DNA from: Baffinella frigidus
Taxonomy: Eukaryota > Cryptophyceae > Cryptomonadales > Baffinellaceae
Direction: 5' to 3'
Length of the DNA: 15,319 bases
NCBI GenBank assembly: GCA_026770585.1
Contig: MU646829.1
Coordinates: 4,832-20,150 of the forward strand
Part shown: piece after piece, positions 14,505 to 15,319 of the stretch
Layout: the number at the start of each line of letters is the position of its first letter
How positions within the stretch are numbered: the stretch's first letter is position 1
Translations under genes and position numbers: made by a program
Notes under the pieces: generated by a model
Told to the model about the DNA's origin: nothing
Seen by the model: the letters and a program-made list of their open reading frames with translations, nothing else
Databases searched by the model: none

Positions 14505-15056
14505 GAGCGCCAAAAAACATTCAGGGGTGTCTGGAATACGTGTGGGAGGCTAGGTATTGGCAGGCCCAGGAGTATTGATACCAGTATGCCCGTCATAACC
14601 TCCCCTCTCCGAGGCTTTGGTGCTTTGGTGTTTTGTAGTACGCTCACATCGAAGGCCACGCCCACCTCAATCTTGAGGAGATGGGAACAATCTACGGATG
14701 AGCTCCCCGACCCAACCCATTCGGGCCCGGCCGAGCCCCCCTTTCCAGGCTAAGTATTAGCAGGACCTAGAGAGGAAGACGAGTTTGTGCTAGTGTGGCC
14801 GACGAGTACCATCGAAGGCTACCAATCCGTTTTTAAGCACCTGCAGGGGCTACAACTGGCAGTCTGGGCTAGTCGGTTTGTTAAAAAACTGAGAAACGTA
14901 CCCTTCAACAAGCCAGTTTCAGTTGTCAACCGGTTGTGTCAAGAGGATACGATGTTTCCCTAGAGGAAATATTAAATAACTTGGCATAAGTGGTATGTAG
15001 AGTCCTACATATCATACCCACCAACACCTTCCCACCGCGTCCCGGTTTGGTAACTC
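14505..15056. other. No gene seen
   Basis: No supported gene. A short hairpin around GGTATGTAG/CTACATATCATACC lies near 14991-15018. An open frame at 14412-14753 starts in the palindrome/CT block and is not convincing. Confidence 0.4.
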
Positions 15057-15113
15057 CAAACCCTAAACACCAAACCCTAAACTTTAAACCTTAACCCTAA
15101 ACCCTACACCTCA
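15057..15113. repeat. C-strand telomere-like repeats
   Basis: CCAAACCCTAAAC, AACCTTAACCC and CCCTAAACCC variants, like those filling the introns of the zinc-ribbon gene. They end at ACAG|G, an intron-acceptor-like junction. Confidence 0.75.
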
Positions 15114-15119
15114 AAACAG

Positions 15120-15200
15120 GTCAACGGGCGCATGAAGGCCACGACCACCCATTTCTCCCACTTCTCAACTCTTTCGGTTCACCACACACCCTTTTATTGA
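15120..15200 (+). other. Possible terminal exon of another gene
   Basis: After telomere-like repeats and CTCAAAACAG, the sequence reads GTCAACGGGCGCATGAAGG and stays open for 26 codons (VNGRMKATTTHFSHF and on) to TGA at 15198-15200. The junction resembles the acceptors of the zinc-ribbon gene. No upstream exon was identified and the peptide is not recognisable, so this is weak. The remaining 119 bases show nothing. Confidence 0.2.
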
Positions 15201-15319
15201 TTATTAGGTATGATGGGAAAACTGAATAATCGGCCAAAATAGTCCCTGCTGGTAAAAGCTGTTTGGAAAATGGCGCTGGAGGGAAAGTTTGGGCAGAAAA
15301 CGCCTCATATTTTTGGCCT

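Noticed and set aside
14182-14753. Frames of 109-113 codons around the CT microsatellite
   Set aside because: They depend on the microsatellite and palindrome for their length and have no recognisable domain.

Overview
The window looks like nuclear DNA of a eukaryote, most likely a photosynthetic protist. The evidence is a gene split by six GT-AG introns, interstitial arrays of the TTTAGGG telomere repeat (used by plants, green algae, cryptophytes, dinoflagellates and others), long microsatellites, and many short non-autonomous inverted-repeat elements. A cryptophyte-like alga is my guess, but the sequence does not prove it. No bacterial operon structure, rRNA, tRNA or CRISPR array was seen.

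Layout. At the left (565-2752, minus strand) lies a decayed replication gene that resembles the fusion of a TV-type family-A-like polymerase with a superfamily 3 helicase, known from virophages, polinton-like viruses and related transposons. It lacks its N-terminal part, where a small transposable element abuts it, and it has a reading-frame break near 1350 just after the Walker A motif. No capsid, ATPase or integrase gene accompanies it, so it is a lone remnant. From 2.7 to 9.4 kb there is no convincing gene. This stretch holds several families of miniature inverted-repeat elements (named MITE-1, -2 and -3 here), large foldback repeats, GA/CT microsatellites, G-strand telomere-like DNA ending in an almost pure TTTAGGG array (6990-7129), and hairpins.

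From 9553 to 12992 on the plus strand I reconstruct one spliced gene of seven exons. It encodes a 139-residue protein with an N-terminal two-knuckle zinc ribbon, a Met/Gln/Asn-rich middle with poly-Asn and poly-Gly runs, and a Cys-rich hydrophobic C-terminal segment. The exon lengths sum to exactly 140 codons including the stop. Its introns are filled with telomere-like (mostly CCCTAAA-strand) DNA, foldback elements and one MITE-3 copy that starts four bases inside intron 2. To the right (13.0-15.3 kb) come a 44-bp tandem repeat, more MITE fragments, a CT microsatellite enclosed in a perfect inverted repeat, and a possible terminal exon near 15.12 kb.

The two genes show no functional link. 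The main story is a mobile-element-rich locus in which elements touch gene edges: a MITE supplies the apparent start codon of the polymerase-helicase fragment, and another sits at a splice donor of the zinc-ribbon gene.
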